The notes: generated by a model from the sequence alone, not told the origin. 64,000 nt of DNA from Amycolatopsis tucumanensis (GCF_021654135.1 NZ_JAKGSD010000026.1:52607-116606); one strand, 5' to 3'. Positions 32,331 to 40,574 are shown, counted from the first letter of the stretch. Numbers and translations are program-made.

Positions 32331-32352
32331 TGCCCGCTGGAATCGGGGTGGA
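32321..32352 (-). promoter_or_regulatory. SARP box E: direct repeat plus -10
   Basis: On the minus strand TCCACCC (32352-32346), spacer CGAT, and TCCAGCG (32341-32335) repeat with an 11-base period. Exactly 8 bases later is GACCAT (32326-32321) as -10. It should drive the KASIII-importer-ketoreductase-aromatase-DUF1684 operon, with a leader of about 130 bases. Confidence 0.7.
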
Positions 32353-32381
32353 ACGCGCGCTGATCCGTTTCCGGCCCGGAC

Positions 32382-32413
32382 TCCAGCGATTCGCCAGCGG
32401 CGCCGGGCAGCAT
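32382..32413 (+). promoter_or_regulatory. SARP box B: direct repeat plus -10
   Basis: TCCAGCG (32382-32388), spacer ATTC, and GCCAGCG (32393-32399) are 11 bases apart. Exactly 8 bases later is CAGCAT (32408-32413), a good -10. It should drive the acyltransferase-KS-CLF-ACP-carboxyltransferase operon. It is back to back with box E, so one region controls both core operons. Confidence 0.75.
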
Positions 32414-32445
32414 CCGGTCACCGGGAAGGAAAAACGGAGGTGGCC

Positions 32446-33432
32446 ATGACGCGATCGGTCGTCCTGCTGGTACCGGGCCAGGGCGCGCAACATCCGGGGA
32501 TGGCGGTGGATCTCTACCACACGCACGACGGTTTCCGCGCGGCCGTGGACGAGGTTTTCGCGCTGTGGGGCGGTGAAGGCGCGCGCATCCGGGCGGATTG
32601 GCTCGGCACGGACCCGGAGATCGACCTGGACGACTTGCGCCGCTCGCAGCCGCTGCTCTTCGCGCTCGGCTACGCGCTGGCCACCGCCCTGCGTGGCGAG
32701 GGGATCGAGCCCGTGGCACTGGCCGGCCACAGCGTCGGCGAGGTCGTCGCCGCGGTGGTCGCCGGGGTGTTCCGGCTGCACGACGCCGCCGAGGTACTGG
32801 CCGAGCGGGTGGCACAACTCGCGGACGGGCCACCGGGCGGGATGCTCGCCGTCGCCGCGTCGGTCGCCGAGGTCATCCCGTACCTGGACGCGGAAGTGCA
32901 TGTGGGTGCGGTCAACGCGGCCCGGCAGATCATGCTCGCCGGCCCGTCCGGGCCGCTGGCGAACACCGCGCGTCGGTTGCGTGCGGCCGAGATCACCGTC
33001 CGCCCGGTGCGTACGCGTAATCCCTTCCACAGCCCCGTTCTCGAGCCCTACGCCGACCGCGCATTGCCCACGTTGCGGCGGCTTCCGCTCGCCCCGCCGA
33101 AGGTGCCGGTCTACTCCGGCTATACCGGGAAGCTCCTGACCGCGGCCGAGGCGACCGATCCCGCGTTCTGGGCCGCCCAGCCCGCGCGCCCGGTGTACTT
33201 CGCCGGCGCGCTCACCGCGGCGGCGGAATCCGGCAGGCACCTGTTCGTGGAGACCGGTCCCGGCCAGAGCCTGACGGCGCTGGCCCGACGGCACCCCGCG
33301 GTCACCGCGACCGGTTCCCGCGTCCTGGCTCTGCTTCCGCCGCGGGCCGGGGGCGACGCCGCGAAGTTCACCAGCACGGTCGCGGAGATCTTCGCGACCA
33401 CCACCCCGACCAGTGAGGCACTCCTGCCATGA
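32446..33432 (+). CDS. Polyketide acyltransferase (DpsD/ZhuC-like)
   Basis: A 328-residue malonyl-transferase-fold protein. It shows LVPGQGAQHPGM at the N-terminus, the nucleophile motif GHSVG (Ser near residue 94), and a late catalytic-region histidine in NPFHSPVLEP. Dedicated acyltransferases occur with KASIII genes in clusters using non-acetate starters. ZhuC-type members remove acetyl primers from ACP so that the alternative starter wins. ACGGAGG precedes ATG by 5 bases. It is the first gene of the core operon and overlaps KS-alpha by ATGA. Confidence 0.88.
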   Translation: MTRSVVLLVPGQGAQHPGMAVDLYHTHDGFRAAVDEVFALWGGEGARIRADWLGTDPEIDLDDLRRSQPLLFALGYALATALRGEGIEPVALAGHSVGEVVAAVVAGVFRLHDAAEVLAERVAQLADGPPGGMLAVAASVAEVIPYLDAEVHVGAVNAARQIMLAGPSGPLANTARRLRAAEITVRPVRTRNPFHSPVLEPYADRALPTLRRLPLAPPKVPVYSGYTGKLLTAAEATDPAFWAAQPARPVYFAGALTAAAESGRHLFVETGPGQSLTALARRHPAVTATGSRVLALLPPRAGGDAAKFTSTVAEIFATTTPTSEALLP

Positions 33433-34697
33433 CCAGACGAGCAGTCATCACCGGGATCGGAGCCGTCGCACCCGGCGGCATCGGCGTCCCGGCCTACTGG
33501 AAGCAGCTGACCGACGGTGTGTCCGCGACGGCGCCGATCTCGTTGTTCGACGCCTCGCCCTACCGGTCGCGGATCGCGGCGGAGGTCGATTTCGACCCGG
33601 CCGCCGCGGGGCTCGGGCCGCAGGAGATCCGGCGTCTCGACCGCGCAGCCCAGTTCGCCGTCGTCGCCGCGCGGGAGGCCGTGGAGGACAGCGGGCTGGA
33701 GTTCGGCGCGCTGCCCGGCGAGCGGACCGGCGTCGCGCTGGGCACCGCGGTGGGCTGCACCACCGCGATGGAACGCGAGTACGTGGTGCTCTCCGACGGC
33801 GGCCGCGACTGGCTGGTCGACCCGGACTACGCCGTGCGCGAGCTCTACGACCACTTCGTGCCCAGCTCGATGGCCGTCGAGCTGGCCCGGCTGACCGGTG
33901 CGCGTGGGCCGGTGTCGGTGGTCTCCGACGGCTGCACCTCGGGCCTGGACGCGGTCGGGCACGCGCTCGACCTGATCCGCGAGGGCAGCGCCGACGTCGT
34001 GATCACGGGCGGCACCGACGCGCCGATCTCCCCGATCACCCTGGCCTGTTTCGACGCGATCAAGGCGACCTCGCCGCGCAACGACGACGCCGAGCACGCC
34101 TCCCGGCCGTTCGACCGCACCCGCAACGGGCTGGTGCTCGGGGAGGGCGCGGCGGTCCTGGTCGTGGAGGAGGCCGAGCACGCCCATCGCCGCGGCGCGC
34201 GGATCTACGCGGAGGTGTCCGGTTTCGCCAGCCGCTGCAACGCCTACCACATGACCGGGCTGCGCACCGACGGTGTGGAGATGGCCGAAGCGATCCGGCT
34301 CGCGCTCGACGAGGCCCGGCTCGCTCCGGCCGACGTGCACTACGTCAACGCGCACGGCTCCAGCACCAAGCAGAACGACCGCCACGAGACGGCGGCGTTC
34401 AAGCGCAGCCTCGGCGAACACGCGTACCGCGTGCCGGTCAGCTCGATCAAGTCGATGATCGGGCACTCGCTGGGCGCCATCGGCGCCCTCGAACTCGCCG
34501 CCTGCGCGCTGGCGATCGAGCACGACGTCGTCCCGCCCACGGCGAACCTGCACGAGCCCGACCCCGACTGCGATCTGGACTACGTACCGCTGGTCGCCCG
34601 CGAACAGACCGTCGACTCCGTCCTGAGCGTCGGCAGCGGCTTCGGCGGGTTCCAGAGCGCCGTGGTGCTCACCGCGCCGGAAAGGACGGCGGCATGA
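33429..34697 (+). CDS. Type II PKS ketosynthase alpha subunit
   Basis: A 422-residue ketosynthase. The active-site cysteine is in VSDGCTSGLDAVG at residue 169, the same number as in the actinorhodin enzyme. The two catalytic histidines are in YVNAHGSSTKQND and MIGHSLGAIG. It extends the chain by decarboxylative condensation of malonyl-ACP in a heterodimer with the next protein. Start and stop overlap both neighbours by ATGA, as is usual for KS-CLF pairs that need equal amounts. Confidence 0.96.
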   Translation: MTRRAVITGIGAVAPGGIGVPAYWKQLTDGVSATAPISLFDASPYRSRIAAEVDFDPAAAGLGPQEIRRLDRAAQFAVVAAREAVEDSGLEFGALPGERTGVALGTAVGCTTAMEREYVVLSDGGRDWLVDPDYAVRELYDHFVPSSMAVELARLTGARGPVSVVSDGCTSGLDAVGHALDLIREGSADVVITGGTDAPISPITLACFDAIKATSPRNDDAEHASRPFDRTRNGLVLGEGAAVLVVEEAEHAHRRGARIYAEVSGFASRCNAYHMTGLRTDGVEMAEAIRLALDEARLAPADVHYVNAHGSSTKQNDRHETAAFKRSLGEHAYRVPVSSIKSMIGHSLGAIGALELAACALAIEHDVVPPTANLHEPDPDCDLDYVPLVAREQTVDSVLSVGSGFGGFQSAVVLTAPERTAA

Positions 34698-35935
34698 CCA
34701 GCGCGGTGGTCACCGGCATCGGCGTCGTCGCGCCGACCGGCATCGGCGCGGAGGAGTACTGGCGCGCGACGATCGCCGGAGAATCGGCGATCGGCCCGAT
34801 CACGCGGTTCGACCCGGCGCCCTACCCGGTGCGCCTGGCGGGCGAGGTGCCCGGGTTCGTCCCGGCGGAGCACGTGCCGTCCCGGCTGCTCCCGCAGACC
34901 GACCACGGCACCCGGCTGTCCCTGGCCGCCGCGGCGGAAGCGCTGTCCGGCAGCGGCCTCACCGCCGACGAGGCGCCCGAGTTCGGCATCGGCATCGCCA
35001 CCGCCTCGACGATGGGCGGGTTCGAGTTCGGGCAGCGCGAGCTGCAGCACCTGTGGCAGCTCGGCGGCCAGCACGTGAGCGCCTACCAGTCGTTCGCGTG
35101 GTTCTACGCCGTCAACACCGGTCAGATCTCGATCCGCCACGGCCTGCGCGGGCCCGGAGCCACGATCGTCGCCGACCAGGCGGGCGGCCTCGACGCGCTC
35201 GGCGTGGCCCGGCGGCAGATCCGCAAGGGCACCCCAGCGGTCGTGACCGGGGGAGTGGACAGCGCCCTGTGCCCGCTCGGTCTGGCCGGGCAGCTCAGCA
35301 CCGGCGACCTCAGCGGCGCGCACGACCCGGAGCGGGCGTACCTGCCGTTCACGCGGGAGGCCGGCGGTCACGTGCCCGCCGAGGGCGGTGCCATCCTCGT
35401 GGTGGAGGACGCCGGGTTCGCGCGCGACCGAGGCGCCCCGGTGCTCGGCGAGATCGCCGGGTACGCGGCCACCTTCGATCCGGACCCGCGCGACCCGGCC
35501 GCGGACGGGCTGCTGCGTGCCGCGCGGCAGGCCATTGCCGACGCCGAGCTCGAACCCGGCGACGTCGACGTCGTCTTCGCCGACGCTGCCGGCCGTCCGG
35601 GCGCCGACCGGCGCGAGGCCGCGGCGATCACCGCGCTGTTCGGTGCCGGCGGAATCCCGGTCACCGCACCGAAAACCGGCACCGGACGGCTCTATGCGGG
35701 AGCCGGCGGCCTGGACACCGCCACGGCCCTGCTGAGCCTGCGCAACCAGTCCATCCCGCCCACCGTGCACGTCGGTGCCACCGACCCGGCCCACGAGATC
35801 GACCTCGTCGTCGGCCGGGCCCGTCCCGCGGCGCTGACCACGGCGCTCGTGCTGGCCCGCGGGCGCGGCGGCTTCAACGCGGCACTCCTCGTGCGCGCAC
35901 CCCGGCCCGGAAAACCCAACCACACCAAGGAGTAG
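34694..35935 (+). CDS. Type II PKS chain length factor (KS beta)
   Basis: A 413-residue partner of KS-alpha in which the active-site cysteine is replaced by glutamine (VADQAGGLDALG, Gln162), the hallmark of chain length factors. The gate segment reads GGFEFGQREL. Phe110, Gly113 and Leu117 fall where the octaketide-specific actinorhodin CLF has Phe109, Thr112 and Phe116. Two of the three are smaller, which may allow a chain longer than 16 carbons; this is an inference from published CLF engineering. It overlaps KS-alpha by ATGA and is followed by the ACP gene. Confidence 0.95.
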   Translation: MTSAVVTGIGVVAPTGIGAEEYWRATIAGESAIGPITRFDPAPYPVRLAGEVPGFVPAEHVPSRLLPQTDHGTRLSLAAAAEALSGSGLTADEAPEFGIGIATASTMGGFEFGQRELQHLWQLGGQHVSAYQSFAWFYAVNTGQISIRHGLRGPGATIVADQAGGLDALGVARRQIRKGTPAVVTGGVDSALCPLGLAGQLSTGDLSGAHDPERAYLPFTREAGGHVPAEGGAILVVEDAGFARDRGAPVLGEIAGYAATFDPDPRDPAADGLLRAARQAIADAELEPGDVDVVFADAAGRPGADRREAAAITALFGAGGIPVTAPKTGTGRLYAGAGGLDTATALLSLRNQSIPPTVHVGATDPAHEIDLVVGRARPAALTTALVLARGRGGFNAALLVRAPRPGKPNHTKE

Positions 35936-35939
35936 CACC

Positions 35940-36191
35940 ATGAGCACATTGACCATCGCCGCCCTGAAGGACATCCTGCGCTCCGCCGCGGGCGAGGACG
36001 ACGGCGTCGACCTCGACGCCGAGATCCTCGACATCCCCTTCACCGAGCTGGGTTACGACTCACTCGCGCTGTTGGAGACCGCCGCCCGCATCGCCCGCGA
36101 GTACGGCGTGACCCTCAGCGACGACGACGTCGACCAGATCGAAACGCCGCGTGAGCTGCTCGACCGCGTCAACGCGGCGGCGCGCGCGTGA
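35940..36191 (+). CDS. Acyl carrier protein
   Basis: An 83-residue ACP with the phosphopantetheine serine in LGYDSLALLETAARI (about residue 41). It has acidic helices and typical length. It carries the growing chain on the KS-CLF dimer. AAGGAG lies upstream of ATG. It is the only ACP in the window, so if the KASIII primes the chain through a carrier protein, this ACP must serve, or a distant one does. Confidence 0.95.
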   Translation: MSTLTIAALKDILRSAAGEDDGVDLDAEILDIPFTELGYDSLALLETAARIAREYGVTLSDDDVDQIETPRELLDRVNAAARA

Positions 36192-36201
36192 GGCCGCGGC
36201 G

Positions 36202-37587
36202 ATGACGGCCGTCGCGGGAACGGAACAGGACGCCCGCGCCCCGCTGGCGCGGATCGGGGCCCTCGCCGACCCGGGCACGGTCGTGCCCCGGGGCGACCGG
36301 GACGGCGGGGTGTGGGCCATCGCCCAGCTCCGCGGCGTGGTGTGTGCGGTCTTCGCGCTCGACCCGCGGGTCAGCGCCGGGGCGATGTCGGCGGGCAACT
36401 GCGACATCATCGTCGCCGCTTACGAGCACGCGCTGGAGGCCGGGCTGCCCGTGGTCGGGCTGTGGCACTCCGGTGGCGCCCGGCTGCAGGACGGCATCGG
36501 CAGCCTGCACGCGGTGTCGCGCGTGTTCGCGGCGATGACGCGGGCCTCGGGCCGGATCCCGCAGGTCTCCGTCGTGCTCGGCGCCGCCGCGGGCGGGGCC
36601 GCCTACGGGCCCGCGCTCACCGACGTGGTGATCATGGCGCCGGAGGCGCGGGTGTTCATCACCGGGCCCGGGATCATCCGGGAGGTCACCGGCGAGGAGA
36701 TCGACGCGGACAGCCTCGGCGGGCCGGGGCAGCACGGGCGAACCAGCGGCGTCACCCACGTCGTCGCGCGATCCGAACCCGACGCCCTGGCGCGGGCCGC
36801 GGCGATCGTGGAACTGCTGGCCGCGCCAGGGCGGATCGACCCCGCCCGGGTACCCGACCGGCCCTTCGCCCACCTGCTGCCGGAACGGGCCAGGCGGGCT
36901 TACGACGTGCACCCGGTGGTCGAGGCCCTGCTCGACGGGCCGCCGGAGGAGCTGCACGCCGGCTGGGCGCGCAACATCGTCACCGCGCTGGGCAGGCTGG
37001 GCGGCGCGACCGTCGGCGTGGTGGCCAGCAACCCGATCCGCAAGGGCGGCTGCCTGGATTCACAGTCGGCGGAGAAGGCGGCCCGGTTCGTGCGCATGTG
37101 CGACGCGTTCGGCATCCCGCTGGTCGTGCTCGTGGATGTGCCCGGCTACCTGCCCGGCGTCAAGGAGGAGTGGGGTGGCGTGGTGCGGCGCGGGGCGAAG
37201 CTGCTGCACGCGTTCGCCGAGGCGACCGTTCCGCGGGTGAGCGTGATCCTGCGCAAGGCCTACGGCGGCGCCTACATCGCCATGAACTGCCGCGGGCTCG
37301 GTGCGGACCACGTGATCGCGTGGCCGGGCGCGGAGGTGGCCGTCATGGGTGCGACCGCCGCGGTCCGGTTGCTGCGACGGCGTGAGCTGGCGGCGGCACA
37401 GGACCGGGTGGCACTCGAGGAACGGCTGGTGGCTGAGCACGAGCGGGAGACCGGCGGGGTGCGCGCCGCGGTCGAGCTGGGTGTGGTCGACGAGGTCGTG
37501 GAACCGGACCGGACCCGCGGCGCGGTCGCGCGGGCGCTGCACGAGCGCGGCCCGGCGCGCGGCGTCCACGGCAACATCCCGTTGTGA
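36202..37587 (+). CDS. Acyl-CoA carboxylase carboxyltransferase (beta) subunit
   Basis: A 461-residue biotin-dependent carboxyltransferase with the PccB/AccB layout. Blocks include LWHSGGARLQDGIGSLH, GAAAGGAAYGPALTD, GRTSGVTHVV, GGCLDSQSAEKAARFVRMCDAF, VDVPGYLPGV and RKAYGGAYIAM. The Ile in GGAYIAM occupies the site where propionyl-specific PccB has Asp and acetyl-accepting AccB has Ile (Streptomyces work), so acetyl-CoA to malonyl-CoA is favoured. It is about 60 residues shorter than usual, mostly at the N-terminus. It lies 10 bases after the ACP. The likely biotin donor is the small protein at 14379. Confidence 0.88.
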   Translation: MTAVAGTEQDARAPLARIGALADPGTVVPRGDRDGGVWAIAQLRGVVCAVFALDPRVSAGAMSAGNCDIIVAAYEHALEAGLPVVGLWHSGGARLQDGIGSLHAVSRVFAAMTRASGRIPQVSVVLGAAAGGAAYGPALTDVVIMAPEARVFITGPGIIREVTGEEIDADSLGGPGQHGRTSGVTHVVARSEPDALARAAAIVELLAAPGRIDPARVPDRPFAHLLPERARRAYDVHPVVEALLDGPPEELHAGWARNIVTALGRLGGATVGVVASNPIRKGGCLDSQSAEKAARFVRMCDAFGIPLVVLVDVPGYLPGVKEEWGGVVRRGAKLLHAFAEATVPRVSVILRKAYGGAYIAMNCRGLGADHVIAWPGAEVAVMGATAAVRLLRRRELAAAQDRVALEERLVAEHERETGGVRAAVELGVVDEVVEPDRTRGAVARALHERGPARGVHGNIPL

Positions 37588-37588
37588 G

Positions 37589-37624
37589 CGGTGTGCCGCC
37601 CCGGGGGCCCGGGGCGGCACACCG
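37589..37624. terminator. Bidirectional terminator after the core PKS operon
   Basis: A perfect 17-base GC-rich stem (37589-37605 with 37608-37624) and a 2-base loop lie between the convergent carboxyltransferase and SARP genes. There is no U-tract, as is common in high-GC actinomycetes. Confidence 0.85.
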
Positions 37625-37627
37625 TGG

Positions 37628-38518
37628 TCAGGCCGACGATCCTTCGAGGCACCGGGCGAAGCCGGGCGCCAGATCGGCCAGTTCGCCCCGTCGTTCGGCG
37701 AGCAGATCCAGTGACAGCACCGATTCGGGCCATTCCACCGACGCGTCGAGCCGGGCGTCGCACGTCAGCACGGCCTGGTGCAGCTGCTGCATGCGGGCCG
37801 AGGGTTCCAGGCCCAGCTCCGTGTTGAGGACGGACCGCAGCCGCGCGATGACCTGCAGGGCCTGCGCCTGGCGGCCGCACCGGTAGAGCGCCAGCACCAG
37901 CTGCGCGTGGAAGTTCTCGTGGGTGGGATGCGCCGCGACGAGCGCGGTCAGCTCCGCGAGCACCTCGTGGTGCGTGCCGAGCCGCAGGTCCGCCTCGATG
38001 CGTTGCTCGAGCGCGCCCAGCCGCCGCTCCTCCAGGCCCGCGACCCAGGCCCGCAGCCGGGGCCCGAGCGCGACATCGGCGAGCGGTTCACCGTGCCAGA
38101 CCGACAGCGCCCGGCGGAAGAACAGGGCGGCGCAGCCGTCGTCGCGCCGGGCGAGCGCCGCGCGGCCCTGGGCGGCGTAGGAGTTGAACTCGTCGACGTC
38201 GAGCTGACCGGGCGCCACCCGCAACAGGTAACCGCGCGATCGCGTCCGCAGGACGTCCTTGGCGCACGGCGCCGAGCCGACCGACGGCAGGGACGCTAGC
38301 AACCGCCGCAGCTGCAGGACGTAGGTCTGCAACGTCGACGCCGCGCTGGAGGGCGGGTTGTCCTCCCACAGCTCGGCGATGCACGATTCGATCGACACCA
38401 CCGTGTTCGCGTTGAGCAGCAGGAAAGCCAGCAGCTGCCGCTGCTTGGGCGCGGTGGGTGTGAACGCCTCGCCGTGGTCGTTGACCGCCAGCGGGCCGAG
38501 TACCTCGTAACTCATCAT
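37628..38518 (-). CDS. SARP-family pathway activator
   Basis: A 296-residue activator with an OmpR-type winged-helix DNA-binding domain at the N-terminus (YEVLGPLAV start, PKQRQLLAFLLLNANTVVS, QTYVLQLRRLL; residues 1-100) followed by a bacterial transcriptional activation domain (about 105-255; EERRLGALEQRIEADLRLG, FHAQLVLALYRCGRQAQAL). It lacks the NB-ARC and TPR parts of large AfsR proteins, so it is of the ActII-ORF4/DnrI size. Such proteins bind heptamer direct repeats overlapping -35 regions and recruit RNA polymerase. Six matching sites occur in this window. Its own promoter lies in the 454-base gap upstream. Confidence 0.93.
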   Translation of the reverse strand: MMSYEVLGPLAVNDHGEAFTPTAPKQRQLLAFLLLNANTVVSIESCIAELWEDNPPSSAASTLQTYVLQLRRLLASLPSVGSAPCAKDVLRTRSRGYLLRVAPGQLDVDEFNSYAAQGRAALARRDDGCAALFFRRALSVWHGEPLADVALGPRLRAWVAGLEERRLGALEQRIEADLRLGTHHEVLAELTALVAAHPTHENFHAQLVLALYRCGRQAQALQVIARLRSVLNTELGLEPSARMQQLHQAVLTCDARLDASVEWPESVLSLDLLAERRGELADLAPGFARCLEGSSA

Positions 38519-38895
38519 TTCTCAGACCCCCCATTTCCGAGAACCGTACCGAGTGTCAGCCGCGATCTTTTTCTCCACATCGTTTCGTACAAGGAAACCT
38601 CTCTGCGCGTCGTGGATTCTTCCCGCGGTCCCGTCGACGACCTACCCCTGGATCGAACCGTCGTCGGGTGAGTCCGTGATCGAGTGGACACCGGATCGTC
38701 GAGTGGCGATCGCCTCCTCGGGTTGTTAATGGAAAACCCTTGAGATTCTAGCGTTCGGGAGTCACCGACCGAATGGACCGGAGGATTCCGTTCACCCACT
38801 GGGCTGTGAACTAGATCACGATGACAGTCTGCTGGTGATCAGCTATCCGGCTCGAACCTGATTTCGAACAAGCTGCGTCGAAACAGTGCGGTAAC
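38519..38895. other. Long, relatively AT-rich regulatory gap upstream of the SARP gene
   Basis: This divergent region between the SARP gene and the flavin oxidase gene has more A/T than its surroundings and no convincing gene. An inverted repeat GATCAC (38814-38819) and GTGATC (38835-38840) is visible, as is a 19-base-spaced direct repeat of TCGAGTGG near 38670-38700. The promoter of the SARP gene must lie here, but no single pair of hexamers stands out. It is a likely landing pad for higher regulators. Confidence 0.5.
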
Positions 38896-38938
38896 GCCAG
38901 TGGAACTCCAGCCGCTCTCCAGGGGGTCGGCGCATTGT
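38896..38938 (+). promoter_or_regulatory. SARP box C: triple direct repeat plus -10
   Basis: Three heptamers at 11-base period: GCCAGTG (38896-38902), TCCAGCC (38907-38913) and TCCAGGG (38918-38924). Exactly 8 bases after the last is CATTGT (38933-38938), a good -10. The start codon of the flavin oxidase gene lies 35 bases further on. Confidence 0.75.
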
Positions 38939-38972
38939 CTCGAGGATGTTCAGGGAGAAAGGGAGTCGATCG

Positions 38973-40574
38973 ATGGGCACAGTGACGCGACGGGGTTTCG
39001 TGGCGGGATCGGCCGCGATCGGTCTGGGGGCCGTCGCCGGCGTGGGCGGCGCGGCCACCGCGGCCGACGCTGCGACCGGTTTCGGCCCGGTCACGGTCCG
39101 GCCGTCCGACCCGCGGTACGCCAGCCTGACCGGCGGGTACAACTACCGGTTCCTCGGCAGCCCTGACTACTACCGGCTGGCCGGTTCGGCGACTCAGATC
39201 GAGCAGGCCGTCGGGGAGGCTCTGCGCGCGGGCCGGCGTCTCGCGGTGCGCTCGGGCGGGCACTGCCTCGAGGGATTCGTCAACAACCCCGGCGTCGACG
39301 CGGTGATCGACCTCGCCGAGTACAACGGCGTGTACTTCGACGCCGCCCGCAACGCCTTCGCCGTCGAGGCGGGGGCGACGCTCGGGCAGGTGTACGACAC
39401 GCTCTACCGCGGGTGGGGCGTGACCGTGCCGGGCGGGGTGTGCCCGCAGGTTGGCGTGGGTGGGCACATCAGCGGTGGCGGTTATGGCGCCCTGTCCCGG
39501 TTGTTCGGTCTCGTGGTGGACCACCTCGCGGCGGTCGAAGTGGTGGTCGTCGGCTCCGACAGCACGCCGCGCACCGTCCTGGCCACCGCCGATCCCGCCG
39601 ACCCGCGGCACGAGCTGTGGTGGGCCCACACCGGCGGTGGCGGCGGGAACTTCGGCGTCGTCACCCGGTACTGGCTGCGCTCGCCCGGGGCGAGCGGCAC
39701 CGATCCGGCCGCACTGCTGCCCAAGCCGCCGGCCACGATCCTGTTCAGCCAGCTCAGCTGGCCGTGGAGCGCGCTGACCGAGACGTCTTTCACCCGGCTC
39801 GTCGGCAACTTCAACCGCTGGCACGAAGCCAACAGCGCACCCGGCTCACCGTACGCGTCGTTGTTCGCGACCCTGTGGCTCAACCACGTCAAGACCGGCA
39901 ACCCCGCGCTGACCGTCCAGCTCGACGGTACCCGCTCCGACGCGCAGAGGCTGCTGGCCGGCTTCGTCGCGGCGATCACCGACGGCGTCGGGGTCACACC
40001 TGTCTCCAGCACCGGTGCGCTGCCGTGGCTGCTCGCCAAGAACCGGCTGGGGTTCGCGGACTTCGGCGCCGGGGTGGGCAAGCGGGTCAAGAACAAGTCG
40101 TCGTACGTGCGCCGGGGTTTCGACACCGGTCAGCTCGCGGCGATCCACTCCCACCTGACCAGGACCGACTACGCCGGCACGTCGGCGTCGATCCTGCTGG
40201 CCAGCTACGGCGGCGCGATCAACGCCGTGGCCCCCACGGCGACCGCGATCCCGCAGCGGGACTCGATCATCAAGGCGCAGTACTCGGTGTCCTGGAGCGA
40301 TCCGGCGGAGGACTCCGTCCACATCGGATGGGTGCGCGAGCTCTACGAGGATCTCTTCGCGGCCACCGGCGGGGCCCCGGTCAGCGGCGACGTGAGCGAC
40401 GGTGCCTACATCAACTACCCCGACGTCGACCTCGCCGATCCGGACCGCAACACCTCCGGGGTGCCCTGGTACACGCTCTACTACAAGGACAACTACGCGC
40501 GGCTGCAGGCGGTGAAGCGAACCTGGGACCCGCTGGACGTGTTCAACCACGACCTCTCGGTGCGGCCGTCCTGA
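38973..40574 (+). CDS. Secreted bicovalent FAD oxidoreductase, AknOx-like (BBE family)
   Basis: A 533-residue enzyme with a twin-arginine signal (TRRGFVAGSAAIGLGAVAG), so it is exported folded. The PCMH FAD domain has RSGGHCLEGFV, whose His forms the 8-alpha bond, and GGVCPQVGVGGHISGGGYG, whose Cys forms the 6-thio bond, giving bicovalent flavin. The C-terminal berberine-bridge segment YINYPDVDLADPDRNTSGV and WYTLYYKDNYARLQ resemble aclacinomycin oxidoreductase. Relatives oxidise sugar hydroxyls, hemiacetals or phenols using oxygen. Since no sugar or glycosyltransferase genes are seen, a lactol-to-lactone or aglycone oxidation outside the membrane is possible. RBS AAAGGGAG; promoter is SARP box C. 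Confidence 0.88.
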   Translation: MGTVTRRGFVAGSAAIGLGAVAGVGGAATAADAATGFGPVTVRPSDPRYASLTGGYNYRFLGSPDYYRLAGSATQIEQAVGEALRAGRRLAVRSGGHCLEGFVNNPGVDAVIDLAEYNGVYFDAARNAFAVEAGATLGQVYDTLYRGWGVTVPGGVCPQVGVGGHISGGGYGALSRLFGLVVDHLAAVEVVVVGSDSTPRTVLATADPADPRHELWWAHTGGGGGNFGVVTRYWLRSPGASGTDPAALLPKPPATILFSQLSWPWSALTETSFTRLVGNFNRWHEANSAPGSPYASLFATLWLNHVKTGNPALTVQLDGTRSDAQRLLAGFVAAITDGVGVTPVSSTGALPWLLAKNRLGFADFGAGVGKRVKNKSSYVRRGFDTGQLAAIHSHLTRTDYAGTSASILLASYGGAINAVAPTATAIPQRDSIIKAQYSVSWSDPAEDSVHIGWVRELYEDLFAATGGAPVSGDVSDGAYINYPDVDLADPDRNTSGVPWYTLYYKDNYARLQAVKRTWDPLDVFNHDLSVRPS

